The notes under the pieces are model-generated. The model saw nothing but the letters and a program-made list of their open reading frames with translations. It was not told where the DNA came from and searched no databases. A program made the translations under genes and the position numbers. This document shows positions 47,631 through 56,152 of a stretch of DNA of 64,000 bases, in pieces. Source of the stretch: Colwellia piezophila ATCC BAA-637 (GTDB taxonomy: Bacteria > Pseudomonadota > Gammaproteobacteria > Enterobacterales > Alteromonadaceae); the NCBI RefSeq assembly GCF_000378625.1, contig NZ_KB905166.1, forward strand, positions 248,001 through 312,000, written 5' to 3'. Each line of letters begins with the position of its first letter. Within the stretch, counting starts at the first letter, position 1.

Positions 47631-49013
47631 TCACTCAAGTGGCTTTTTTGCCGCGATATATTCCGCCTGCATAAATGCCCAAACGGAGATGATGCCAAAG
47701 GCAGAAATCAAGATGAGCATATTCATAAAACTAGACCAACCACCTGCGCTATCTGCCAGTCTTCCGCCAATGAAAGCAAAGGTTGCACTAGCGGCAAAAC
47801 CGAAGGCATCTATTAAACACACCAAAGTCGCACTATGGGGGCCGCCATATTCAATGGAAAATATCGACATGGGTAAGTAATAGGCGGGAGAAATTGAAAA
47901 AGCGAAAAGAAAAATGGCCCCCAACGCCACTAGGTAGTTCAACTGAGCGCTTAAATTAAACCAGGGTAAATATTTCAAGGTCAGTACGCTCAATAAACTC
48001 AGTATTAAAGCGAGGGTTAATACGGTCCTGATACCTCGCTTTGAAAAGCGATCGTAAAAAGCCATAGATGCCAAAAGACCAGTCAAAGAGCCAACGGGAA
48101 AAACGGTCGAGGCCATTGCGGCCTGTGATGGGTTAAGTTGGTAACTTTCCATAAGATAAACCGCAACAAAGTCCAAAAAGGCCATCATGCAAGTAAGTAC
48201 CATCAACATGATCACCACGAGCCAAACTCTAGGGCTTTTTGCAAAAGCTACCAGTCCAGCAATCGTGCTTGTGCCTTGCAGCGGATGATTATATTTATTT
48301 TCTAGCGCCTGTTTTGATGCGATGGCCAACTCAAGATTCTTGCTCTTATTATGGGTATTAACATCGGTATTGATATCGGCATTACCATCGGTATTAACAT
48401 CGATATTGTTTTCATCTTCTTTGAAAAAATAAGCATCTTCAGGTTTTTCTTTCAAGTAAAAATAACAGCCTATAAAAATGATGAAGGCAAAAGCAGCCGC
48501 GATAAACGCCACCGTGCGCCAATGCATAAAACTTAACAACCAACCGAAGAACAACGTAGCCAACACCACACTAAATCTCGAGCTAGTAGCGACAATACTC
48601 CACACTTGTCCATAACGTTGCGGGTGATACCACTGTCCGATCAATTTTGTCATACCGGGCCAGCCCGAAGATTTGGTGCAATAAAGCAGAAATGAAAAAC
48701 CAGTAAAGGCCATAACATTAGGCGAAAGTCCAAAGGCGATGATAAACAGCGCAGTCAAGAAAATGCCAATTAAAAAAGTAACACGCCCGCCAAACTTATC
48801 GGCAAGGGGTCCCCAAATCAGTTTACCAACCAGCGCACCTAAGGTGCCATATGCAGCAAAATCACCCAAGTTTGTTTTTGTTAATGCTAAGGTTTCATCG
48901 GCAAGTAAGGCCGGACTGAGAATAGTGACCATTTGGCGACAAATCATCATGGCGGCATAACCAAGATACATGGATACGAGAATATTGATTTGCTGCGGGG
49001 GTCGGTTAGACAT
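47631..49013 (-). CDS. MFS transporter (organophosphate/GlpT-like group)
   Basis: A 460-residue protein with twelve hydrophobic segments. The N-terminal half has the MFS motif GPLADKFGGR; the C-terminal half has FYDRFSKRG. The central cytoplasmic loop (about residues 200-235) carries tandem NTD/NID repeats encoded by near-repeated codons. The N-terminal pattern and length are close to the GlpT/UhpT and related groups, but a different substrate such as a dicarboxylate is possible. It stands alone. Confidence 0.85.
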   Translation of the reverse strand: MSNRPPQQINILVSMYLGYAAMMICRQMVTILSPALLADETLALTKTNLGDFAAYGTLGALVGKLIWGPLADKFGGRVTFLIGIFLTALFIIAFGLSPNVMAFTGFSFLLYCTKSSGWPGMTKLIGQWYHPQRYGQVWSIVATSSRFSVVLATLFFGWLLSFMHWRTVAFIAAAFAFIIFIGCYFYLKEKPEDAYFFKEDENNIDVNTDGNADINTDVNTHNKSKNLELAIASKQALENKYNHPLQGTSTIAGLVAFAKSPRVWLVVIMLMVLTCMMAFLDFVAVYLMESYQLNPSQAAMASTVFPVGSLTGLLASMAFYDRFSKRGIRTVLTLALILSLLSVLTLKYLPWFNLSAQLNYLVALGAIFLFAFSISPAYYLPMSIFSIEYGGPHSATLVCLIDAFGFAASATFAFIGGRLADSAGGWSSFMNMLILISAFGIISVWAFMQAEYIAAKKPLE

Positions 49014-49167
49014 AATCTATCCCTGAACCGTCGTCTGTATAGTCGATGGCTATGTTGACTTTAATGATTAACCTTAGCTGACCATTGGTTAATCAGCAAC
49101 TTAGACCAACCAAAGAGCAAAGAAACATAACACTAGCCAATATGAGTGCCAATTAAGAATATTTTGC

Positions 49168-49587
49168 TCATTCGACTTTGAACAATACTTTAGGATTAAC
49201 CATGGTTTTCATTTCAAGAACATTACCGTTCGGGTCTTCAATAAAAAAGGTTTCCTGTTCATATTCACTGCCGATAAAACGACGATAAGGTTGGTCTAAA
49301 TAGGCTATACCAGCCGTTTCAATACGCTCTTTTAAGGCTTTAAACGCCCTATCAGACAAATGTATACCAAAGTGGGGAACGAGGACGCTACCCATGTCTA
49401 CTTCATGGCGTACTGTTGGCAAACGTTCTTCGCTTTGGTGTAAAGTCAATTCGTTGCCCCAAAAATCAATATCTACCCAATGTCCCTCCTCGCTATTGCC
49501 ACTTTTACAGCCAAGTACATCGCAATAAAACCTTTTAGCTAAATTTAAATCGCCTGCAGGAATGGCCAGATGCAAACAGTTGGACAT
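49168..49587 (-). CDS. Glyoxalase/VOC-superfamily protein
   Basis: A 139-residue vicinal-oxygen-chelate fold protein: His at LHLAIPAGD, the metal-site His in FGIHL, and the closing Glu in GNVLEMK. Members act as dioxygenases, lyases or resistance proteins. It stands 155 bases upstream of the MFS gene on the same strand in reverse order. Its C-terminus runs about ten residues longer than the small cassette VOC proteins. Confidence 0.88.
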   Translation of the reverse strand: MSNCLHLAIPAGDLNLAKRFYCDVLGCKSGNSEEGHWVDIDFWGNELTLHQSEERLPTVRHEVDMGSVLVPHFGIHLSDRAFKALKERIETAGIAYLDQPYRRFIGSEYEQETFFIEDPNGNVLEMKTMVNPKVLFKVE

Positions 49588-49786
49588 AACTTTCCCCTTG
49601 TTTTATTTTAAACGTATGAATTAAATAGCTACTCTATTTTATAGAGCACCAATTCATATAATACCAAGTGCATTAAAGCCAAAATTAATAAAAAGAGCGT
49701 TTATACTTTGTTCCGCAGAATAAAGACGCACGCGCTTTATATACTATATACATGCTAAATGGACCTTGAGTGCTTAATAAAATTTG

Positions 49787-50743
49787 CTACTCACGATTCA
49801 AAAGTTCGGCATTTGTTGGGTATTTCTCAAGTAACTCAACAAGTTTCCTAGCACCCTCTACAGGTTTAAGACCGGTAAGCGCCCTGCGCAACACGGTTAC
49901 CTTGTCGAGTTCTTTCGAATTGAGCAGCAGCTCTTCACGGCGCGTGCTGCTTTTTGCAATATCTAACGCGGGAAAAATTCGTTGATTTGCCGCCTCACGC
50001 GATAAAACGACTTCCATATTACCCGTACCCTTAAACTCCTCAAATATCACCTGATCCATTCTACTGCCAGTATCAACCAGTATGGTCGCGAGAATGGTAA
50101 GCGAGCCACCATTTTCAATTTTTCTCGCTGCGCCAAACAGTTTTCGTGGTATTTCCATCGCTCTAGCGTCAAGGCCGCCCGACATGGTACGGCCGCTGCT
50201 CCTTTGACTGGCATTATGTACTCGTGTCAGCCTTGTCAGAGAATCAATGACAATCATTACATCGTGCCCTTCACCTGCTTGCCGGCGAGCAATTTTGAGC
50301 AGGTCATTGGCGACACGAACGTGTTGGTCATAGTTTTCATCCGTAGATGAGGCGTATACTTGTGCCGGAACGCTGCGCTTAAAATCCGTTACCTCTTCGG
50401 GACGCTCATCAATAAGTAACGCATAAAGCTTTATCTCTGGGTAAGCCTTACCCACCGACTGACAAATATGTTTTAACAAGGTGGTTTTTCCTGAGCCTGG
50501 CGGAGCAACAATTAACCCTCGCTGCCCCATACCTATCGGCGTAAACAAATCCATCGCTCGGGTGGACAGTTGCTCAGAGCCTAATTCTAGGCGAATACAC
50601 TGATGAGGATTGATGGCAACGCCATTTATAAAACGCTTTAGGGGGTCAACGTGAGGTACAACCTTGGCCACTTGTTCGACTTGCTCGACTTTTATGGTGG
50701 TTTTTTTTCTTTTCACATTCAACGTTAATATTTTTCTTGTCAT
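49787..50743 (-). CDS. Rho-like ATPase lacking the N-terminal RNA-binding domain
   Basis: A 318-residue protein that matches the C-terminal three quarters of transcription termination factor Rho: Walker A APPGSGKTTLLKH (about residues 80-92), LIDERPEEVTDFKRSV, the Q-loop-like TMSGGLDARAM and EEFKGTGNMEV, and the Arg finger region LSREAANQRIFPALD. The canonical N-terminal helical bundle and cold-shock RNA-binding domain (about 125 residues) are absent; the first 45 residues are basic and not alike. An in-frame stop 17 codons upstream excludes extension. Normal Rho (about 420 residues) should be elsewhere. Confidence 0.9.
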   Translation of the reverse strand: MTRKILTLNVKRKKTTIKVEQVEQVAKVVPHVDPLKRFINGVAINPHQCIRLELGSEQLSTRAMDLFTPIGMGQRGLIVAPPGSGKTTLLKHICQSVGKAYPEIKLYALLIDERPEEVTDFKRSVPAQVYASSTDENYDQHVRVANDLLKIARRQAGEGHDVMIVIDSLTRLTRVHNASQRSSGRTMSGGLDARAMEIPRKLFGAARKIENGGSLTILATILVDTGSRMDQVIFEEFKGTGNMEVVLSREAANQRIFPALDIAKSSTRREELLLNSKELDKVTVLRRALTGLKPVEGARKLVELLEKYPTNAELLNRE

Positions 50744-50859
50744 GATATCGGTTTTTAGCTCTAGAGGATTAAGTGTTTTTTGATGTGTTTACTGAAGTCT
50801 AAGGTAGCATAAAGCGTTTTTAAACCAGCCCTACGGGGATGTCTGAGCAAACCATGTTC

Positions 50860-51006
50860 TTCATTAGTTCCTTTTTTAAGGATGCTACATGGATGCTCCT
50901 TATTAGAGAATGCAGACGTGGCATGGATGCCACTTATTAGAGAATGCAGGATGCACATTCTCCTGTGCACATTCTCCTGTGCATATTCTCCTGTGCATAT
51001 GCTCAT
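50860..51006. repeat. Palindromic and tandem repeat tract
   Basis: Contains GCTACATGGATGCTCC and AGAGAATGCAG motifs shared with the nested element at 36305-36433, and about three and a half copies of a 14-base unit (ACATTCTCCTGTGC) at 50953-51003. Confidence 0.8.
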
Positions 51007-51102
51007 AAATACCCCTTATTAAAATGAGGCGCTTTGATCATCAATTGCCTAGGCGTTAGTAAAAAAGAGATAATAACGTATTAAAAAAAGTATTGATAAA
51101 TT

Positions 51103-51302
51103 TTAAAGCAATTTAGCTAAATATTTTTGGCTTACTTTAAAGGCTGCGCCAATTGTTACCCCAATACATATTCCAACAATGATACCCATTGATATATTAC
51201 CAAATACGGCCCCAAATGAGACTCCCATTGATGAACCAAGCGCTACACCCAAACCGAGAACCAAGTACCCGATTGTTCTTTTTCATCTAATTTTGACGGC
51301 AT
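51103..51302 (-). pseudogene. Frameshifted small glycine-zipper membrane protein
   Basis: ATG at 51302 starts MPSKLDEKE, then a one-base loss near 51272-51275 moves the reading to IGYLVLGLGVALGSS, GAVFGNISMGIIVG and QKYLAKLL, ending at 51103. Together these give about 65 residues with two Gly-rich helices. Small Gly-rich membrane proteins of this sort are common cassette genes, but no attC site is seen next to this one. Confidence 0.6.
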
Positions 51303-51399
51303 TTGTTTGATTCCTTGGGGTGACTAAATACAAAAAATTATAACGAAACCGAAATTTAGACTCTACACGGCAGAGCTATCCGATTCACTGTTGCTGGGG

Positions 51400-52677
51400 T
51401 TAAAATTGGTGTTCTCGAGTCATCAATTTTTCTATCATGCGTTGCTTGGTTTCTTTAATAGGCACGAAAGTATCCGTTGATGTCGATGAATAATCTAGCG
51501 TGCAAAAAGAGGTGCCAGGGACTATTTGTATTGGCTCTGGTTGGGCTGCATAGAAATCATCCAAGTCAAGCTCTGGTAGCATTGCTGTAATAACAAGTTG
51601 TGATCTAGCCATAACATTAGGGTCGCCTAATCGACCACGCTGCCCCCATTTTATCTGCACTTGCTCGCAGGTAATATCATCAGATGAAAGATCGAAGTTC
51701 GAAAAGATGAGCACGTCCCCGTCGGCATCAAAACTATATTTTAACATCACCGAGTCAAATGCCATCGCAGTATCCTCCCATCCGTTAGTGAAACTGTAAG
51801 TAGCCTGTGCGATGTCGGCTCCAAACTCCATACCCACCTCAGTTGGAGTGTAATTTCGCTGCTCTGCTGATGACGTCTCACCTTGGTAGAGCACTTTAGC
51901 CAATCCTTGCCACACAGTTGATGTTAAAGGGAATTGTTCAACTAGACGCTGATGAACACATTGACCTCTATTCATGATGTCAGCTAAATTTTGCTGGAAG
52001 CTATTTGTCAGTACCAAATGAGCATGTTCGCTTAATGGCATACAGTCATTTGCATGGGCTAGTTCGTGATAAAAAAGCGCTGAGGTCAAGACCAAAATAT
52101 CATCTAAACTCCGTTCTTCGGTTCCCGTCAGAGGTTAATTTTTTCCAGCATACTGGTTATTAATCACTAAACGCCCAATTTCTCTGAACTGCAGGTCGCT
52201 GCCATATTCCGAACGATAATCTGCTTGTTGGTTAATGGTCGATTTTTCTTCATTAGTCAACCAAAGATAAGCCGGATCAATATAGATAGCACCGGTTTCT
52301 AGACGATAGTGGGCTGGTCGAATGTCTTGGTGGATAACAATTGCCGTTGTTGCCCTAAATAACAAGAGCATCTCTGCAGGCATGATGACCAGCAATTCAC
52401 GCATTCGCTGCCTCATCCATGAATGTGATACCACAACGCGATTCATGATTTCATCAATGCTTGGCTTGGTGTTATTTAGGCCAATTATTGGTAGTTCATT
52501 TAACGTACATGAATCACTGGCGTCTTTAATTGCCACACATCTGATAATATTGCCAGTATAGGGTTCTGTACCGGTAGCAGGCTGAAGATTACTGTAATCT
52601 ATGCTATTGCTATTCGAATTCTTCTCATCACAAGCCACTAAGCCAAGACAGCACAAAATTAAGAAAACCTTTTTCAT
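51400..52677 (-). pseudogene. Lipoprotein with HELAH motif, interrupted by one stop codon
   Basis: Two frames in the same phase, 52677-52135 and 52095-51400, are separated by a single TAA (52135-52137) and 13 sense codons. Joined they encode about 425 residues: a lipoprotein signal with lipobox LVAC, the segment IYIDPAYLWLTNEEKS, and after the stop SALFYHELAHAND, a zinc-like HExxH site. The start at 52677 has AGGAAG upstream. Either a nonsense pseudogene or a readthrough case; the family is not named by me. Confidence 0.7.
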
Positions 52678-52794
52678 ATTTTTTATCTTCCTTTGAACGA
52701 ACTTTCCTACCAGTGACAATGCTGATGAATTAGCCTTAAAGCTATCATTGGCAATAAAATTTATAGCGGCTCTAACGATAAATCAATGGAGACA

Positions 52795-53199
52795 TTAGCG
52801 CGAAACTTGATAACTTTGCAATGATGGAAGATCGCAGTCTATTGTTTTGATATAAATATTCCGCTCAATCCACATAATTTCTAAATCGTATAAGCAAAAT
52901 GAGTATTTTGTCGGATCTTCTTCCCATACACCTTTAGTTTTCACTGATACCGAAGTGAATAACTCGTTATCGTTTTCCCACCAAACCAAAACCAAGTAAT
53001 CACAGCTAGCACCATCATGAAAAATAACAAAAGCAGGAGTATTTAACCAATCGATGTCACGAGCAGATTTAACTTTTTTAAGCCGTTGAAAATATTTTGA
53101 TTGTTCAACAGCAGCATTAGTCGCCGACACCGTATAAATTTTAACACCTGTTTCATCTAGCCAATCAACATGGCCTTCTATACTGCGCGGATTGTACAT
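52795..53199 (-). CDS. Unknown cassette protein
   Basis: A 134-residue protein opening MYNPRSIEGHVDWLDETGVK, a start reminiscent of a family of cassette-borne proteins I recall. AAGGA lies five bases before the ATG. It is Trp-rich and has no signal. The attC site at 53210-53303 lies upstream of it and belongs to the next gene; I see no clear attC after its own stop, so it may be the last, truncated cassette. Confidence 0.65.
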   Translation of the reverse strand: MYNPRSIEGHVDWLDETGVKIYTVSATNAAVEQSKYFQRLKKVKSARDIDWLNTPAFVIFHDGASCDYLVLVWWENDNELFTSVSVKTKGVWEEDPTKYSFCLYDLEIMWIERNIYIKTIDCDLPSLQSYQVSR

Positions 53200-53209
53200 A
53201 GCATTCCTT

Positions 53210-53303
53210 GTAACGCCCTAATACGGGGCAAAAAATTGTTGGCTAAAATGTGAGGCAGAACCGAGCCAACTGTTGCCTGCCCGCTATTTAATGGCCTTGT
53301 TAT
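53210..53303 (-). repeat. attC site of the VOC cassette
   Basis: Begins GTAACGCCCTAATACGGGG, has TTGTTGGCTAAAATGTGAG and GAGCCAACTGTT, and ends CTTGTTAT, overlapping the VOC stop at 53300. Confidence 0.88.
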
Positions 53304-53722
53304 AGCGCTCTTGATGCCATTGGGTGATTTGGATCTAATTGAAGTAAATCCCATAAGTTACCGTATAGATCTTCAAATACTGCTACGGTACCGTAATCCC
53401 GTTCTTTTGGTGCTCTAATAAATTTTATACCATCTGATATCATACGATTATAATCACGCCAAAAATCATCGGTATTTAAGAAAAGGAATACTCGGCCACC
53501 GGTTTGATTTCCGACAAAATCATTTTGCTCGGGCTTAGATGCACGAGCTAATAATAGTGTTACACCATTAGAACCCGGTGGAGAAACCACAACCCAACGT
53601 TTATCTTGTTCTGGTTGGTAAGTATCTTCCACAAGTTCAAATTTGAGTTTATTTACATAAAAGTCAATTGCCTCATCATAGTCTTTAACGACTATCGCAA
53701 TGTGTACTATTGATTGTTTCAA
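53300..53722 (-). CDS. Glyoxalase/VOC-superfamily protein, cassette gene
   Basis: A 140-residue VOC protein from TTG at 53722 (AAGGA nine bases upstream). HIAIVVKDYDEAIDFY and the closing EDLYGNLWDLLQL show the fold and the metal Glu region (replaced partly by Asp/Trp). Related proteins confer antibiotic tolerance or bind small electrophiles; substrate unknown. Confidence 0.85.
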   Translation of the reverse strand: MKQSIVHIAIVVKDYDEAIDFYVNKLKFELVEDTYQPEQDKRWVVVSPPGSNGVTLLLARASKPEQNDFVGNQTGGRVFLFLNTDDFWRDYNRMISDGIKFIRAPKERDYGTVAVFEDLYGNLWDLLQLDPNHPMASRAL

Positions 53723-53763
53723 TTTATCTATCCTTGAATGCTATGCTGATGTAATTCAGCGCT

Positions 53764-53852
53764 ATAACGCCCAAATTACAGGCTAAGTAATAACTGGCTA
53801 AAATCGTCGAGCAATACTTAGCCAACTGCTCCGTGTCCTTGTTAATTTACAT
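53764..53852 (-). repeat. attC site after a gene-less cassette body
   Basis: Begins ATAACGCCCAAATTACAGGC, has AACTGGCTAAAATCGTCGAG and TTAGCCAACTG, and ends near CATTAC. The 53853-54056 body upstream lacks a gene. Confidence 0.75.
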
Positions 53853-54056
53853 TACCCTAAATTTAACTTTTATATAGCGCTAAATAAAAGAGAATAATAC
53901 CAACGTCCCCTAATGATATGACTATATTTATTGAAAGAAGTAATGGCCACATTTTGTGTGAAAACCATGGATATTTCTAGCTTTTATTTAGAAAATGTAA
54001 ACTTCGCCCAGGTCGACTTATCGTTATCTACTGCTTTGTCCGGCTTGAGTGACTAG
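53853..54056. other. Gene-less cassette segment
   Basis: About 200 bases with no ORF on either strand lie between the attC site at 53764 and the helix-hairpin-helix gene. The end (GTCCGGCTTGAGTGACTAG) resembles the far end of an attC site, so this may be a tail of the next cassette or a deleted one. Confidence 0.45.
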
Positions 54057-54359
54057 TTAGCCTATATCCTGCTTCGCAGCTTTGACACTCTTACGCTCTG
54101 CCGTGTAATCCCACCAAGCCTTTGGTTCATCACCATTGATAAAACAGGTAACTGAAATAAACACATCAATAACACACGGGTCATGCCTGCTGCCTGTTAT
54201 AATGCAGAGCCTGTCGTACATTTCATACGGGTCCTGCCCCACGAGATCATCGGGTTTCTCTATACCAAGCAACTCAAGGTCAGCAGCGCCTGCCTTACCT
54301 ATATTTGGAAGGTCTGTAAGCTTACTTATATTTTCACGGACAACTTTACTCGGATTCAT
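54057..54359 (-). CDS. Helix-hairpin-helix protein (Cdd1/pathogenicity-locus type)
   Basis: ATG at 54359 is preferred over the frame start at 54377, which lies in the attC site; 100 residues. A helix-hairpin-helix of the PNIGKAGAADLELLGI type (about 19-34) precedes a short Cys/Asp-rich tail with WWDYTAER. Such proteins (Cdd1-like) bind DNA non-specifically or are thought to; their cellular role is unclear. They are frequent in cassettes. Confidence 0.8.
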   Translation of the reverse strand: MNPSKVVRENISKLTDLPNIGKAGAADLELLGIEKPDDLVGQDPYEMYDRLCIITGSRHDPCVIDVFISVTCFINGDEPKAWWDYTAERKSVKAAKQDIG

Positions 54360-54366
54360 GATTCGC

Positions 54367-54462
54367 CTAACGCCCAACTAACAAGGTAAGTGATGATTGG
54401 CTAAAATGTTTGAGCAACGAAAAACAGCCAAGTGTATTTTTTACGTTTGAAGATCTTGTTAT
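54367..54462 (-). repeat. attC site of the YbjQ cassette
   Basis: Begins CTAACGCCCAACTAACAAGG, carries GATTGGCTAAAATGTTTGAG and ACAGCCAAGTGTA, and ends GTTAT at the YbjQ stop. Confidence 0.88.
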
Positions 54463-54776
54463 GTTTTTAATTTAACCGCTGTTCCAAAAACCATTATTTC
54501 ACATGAGCCATCCATAATTGCACTTGTAGTAAAACGGATGCCGACAACAGCATCAGCTCCCTTTTCATCAGCGTTCTCAACTAGACGTTGAACAGCTATA
54601 TCTCTCGCTTCTGTTAACATTTCCGTATAGCCGCGAATTTCACCACCGACGAGACTTTTTAAACCTGCCATGATGTCACGTCCAATATGCTTTGCTTGAA
54701 CTACATTACCGGTAACTACACCTACTATTTCTTCGATTTCCTTGCCTGGAATGGACTCGGTGGTTGAATAAATCAT
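54459..54776 (-). CDS. YbjQ/UPF0145-family protein
   Basis: ATG at 54776 (AAGGA six bases upstream) gives 105 residues. The opening STTESIPGKEIEEIVGVVTG and the block GLKSLVGGEIRGYTEM are characteristic of YbjQ/DUF74 proteins, which form pentamers and are annotated as heavy-metal-binding. Cytosolic, function unproven. The longest frame starts 13 codons earlier without a good site. Confidence 0.9.
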   Translation of the reverse strand: MIYSTTESIPGKEIEEIVGVVTGNVVQAKHIGRDIMAGLKSLVGGEIRGYTEMLTEARDIAVQRLVENADEKGADAVVGIRFTTSAIMDGSCEIMVFGTAVKLKT

Positions 54777-54793
54777 AATACTTCCTTGAATAA

Positions 54794-54891
54794 ATAACGC
54801 CTCATTAAGAGGCAATAAAATAGTTGGCTAAAAATAACGACGAAGGATCAAAAACCAACTATTTGTGTCCTTTTAAATGGCTTATAGTTAT
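54794..54891 (-). repeat. attC site of the 54.9 kb cassette
   Basis: Begins ATAACGCCTCATTAAGAGG, has AGTTGGCTAAAAATAACGACG and AACCAACTATTTG, and ends GTTAT. Confidence 0.85.
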
Positions 54892-54910
54892 GTGTTTGAT
54901 TAATTGATGA

Positions 54911-55105
54911 TTAGTCAAACGTTTCAGGATTGGATTTCACATATAAACGTATTAAAAAAGCAACGAACAAATAAAATATAGTCAATATAACGGAGCCTCC
55001 TAAAGTTATGTTATCGAAAGCCCCTTGAGGATAGATACCTACAGTAGCTAAAACACTAAACATAATGAATATAATCCAAAAGGCTTTATTTTGATTATTA
55101 CTCAT
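54911..55105 (-). CDS. Small membrane protein, cassette gene
   Basis: The frame from 55192 begins inside the attC site; ATG 55105 with GGAG seven bases upstream gives 64 residues with two hydrophobic helices (about 10-27 and 37-55). No family is recognised. Confidence 0.65.
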   Translation of the reverse strand: MSNNQNKAFWIIFIMFSVLATVGIYPQGAFDNITLGGSVILTIFYLFVAFLIRLYVKSNPETFD

Positions 55106-55128
55106 ATTTCCACTCCATAGAAAAACAC

Positions 55129-55216
55129 ATAACACCTCAATAAGCGGCCCGAAATAGTTGGTTAAAATGAACGAGAAACGAGTGTTAACCAACTGTTTCG
55201 CGTCCGTTTGAGTATA
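55129..55216 (-). repeat. attC site of the PQQ-like cassette
   Basis: Begins ATAACACCTCAATAAGCGGC, has AGTTGGTTAAAATGAACGAG and AACCAACTGTTTCG; the far end GAGTATAC is degenerate. Confidence 0.82.
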
Positions 55217-55221
55217 CGCAA

Positions 55222-55560
55222 TTAACTACTTGATGAAGCTGCACTTGTTGCGGCTACAGTAGTTGCAGCAACGGCTTGCTGTGTGGCTATTTGACTTGAT
55301 ATTACTGATGTATTTTGATGTTCACTAGCAATAATACACGTACCATAACCTAGACCTTTTAAAGGGTTTTCCCAAATAATAGCCCCATCAGAAGCTGATA
55401 AACAAAACAAGTGTCCCCCTGAGTATGCAAATACATTATCAGTTTCATAATAGACATTAGTGATAGTTGAGCTTTTAAGCTTGGTTTTCCAAAGCGGCTC
55501 GCCTGTTCTCTTACTCAAACAGACAACGTGATTACTAATACCTAAGAATAATTTATCCAT
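55222..55560 (-). CDS. PQQ-like beta-propeller repeat protein, cassette gene
   Basis: A 112-residue protein with three short beta-propeller-type repeats: GISNHVVCLSKRTGEPLWK, AYSGGHLFCLSASDGAIIWE and a third partial one. The C-terminal 35 residues are Ala/Ser/Thr-rich (ATTVAATSAASSSS). CGGAG lies six bases upstream of the ATG. Three blades alone cannot close a propeller, so it may oligomerise. No signal peptide. Confidence 0.75.
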   Translation of the reverse strand: MDKLFLGISNHVVCLSKRTGEPLWKTKLKSSTITNVYYETDNVFAYSGGHLFCLSASDGAIIWENPLKGLGYGTCIIASEHQNTSVISSQIATQQAVAATTVAATSAASSSS

Positions 55561-55587
55561 AACACTCTCCGTAAATTAATTTTGCGT

Positions 55588-55691
55588 ATATCGGCCCAAT
55601 AACAGGCTAAGTAATGCTTGCTAAAATTGTGCAGCGTAACGGAACCGAGCAAGCTTTACCTGTCCCATTACTTAATGTGCATGTTAGTTAT
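55588..55691 (-). repeat. attC site of the 55.7 kb cassette
   Basis: Begins TATCGGCCCAATAACAGGC, has TGCTTGCTAAAATTGTGCAG and CGAGCAAGCTTTACC, and ends GTTAT at the next stop. The first core has drifted from ATAACG. Confidence 0.8.
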
Positions 55692-55991
55692 TTATATCAA
55701 CTTGAGTAACATAGTAACGGCAATAAAATAGACAACAAATGAAGTCAACACAATCCTTTTAACTTTACCATGAGATAAATAGTCATCTCCGATTAAAACC
55801 ATATATAAGCCGATTGGCGCAATAAAGATCGAAATAAAAAAAGGTAAAGGTAGAGGTAGGAGGGATAAAACTGTGAATACTGCAGAGGCTTTCGCGACTT
55901 GTTTTAAATTAAAGTGCTCACCTTGAAAACCATATGAAAAAAGTAAAATTACAAAAACGATAACAAATGACATCAATCCTTGAATAAACAC
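55692..55991 (-). CDS. Small membrane protein, cassette gene
   Basis: The frame start at 56012 lies in the attC core; a GTG at 55991 with AAGGAG six bases upstream gives 99 residues. Three hydrophobic helices are predicted. No family is recognised. Confidence 0.6.
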   Translation of the reverse strand: MFIQGLMSFVIVFVILLFSYGFQGEHFNLKQVAKASAVFTVLSLLPLPLPFFISIFIAPIGLYMVLIGDDYLSHGKVKRIVLTSFVVYFIAVTMLLKLI

Positions 55992-56005
55992 AAAACTCTC
56001 CTTAA

Positions 56006-56102
56006 ATAACACCCACTAAGGGGCAAAGTATACTTGGATAAAATAGGTGAATGAGTGGACAAAACAGCCAATTGTATTATGTCGATTTAATTGCCTAGTA
56101 AT
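56006..56102 (-). repeat. attC site of the ParDE cassette
   Basis: Begins ATAACACCCACTAAGGGG, has TACTTGGATAAAATAGGTG and ACAGCCAATTGTAT; end degenerate (CCTAGTAAT). It belongs to the cassette that carries parDE in reverse. Confidence 0.75.
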
Positions 56103-56118
56103 ATTTTCATGCCATAAT
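56091..56118 (+). promoter_or_regulatory. Candidate promoter for parDE
   Basis: TTGCCT (56091-56096) and CATAAT (56113-56118) are 16 bases apart and 34 bases before the parD ATG. The -35 element overlaps the attC end. Toxin-antitoxin cassettes commonly carry their own promoter. Confidence 0.45.
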
Positions 56119-56152
56119 CTAATATATATTGGTACTTGTGAGGTTTTACATT

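Noticed and set aside
49620..49700. Possible cassette boundary between the VOC and Rho-like genes
   Set aside because: No attC cores or arms are present, so the VOC gene at 49168 is not counted as a cassette.
50761..51006. 81-codon frame across the repeat tract
   Set aside because: It is made mostly of the 14-base repeats and palindromes; the protein would be repeat-derived.
52720..52794. Short segment with CTAACG and CATTAG as a possible last attC
   Set aside because: No central arms and too few matching bases to call; noted only as the likely distal edge of the array.
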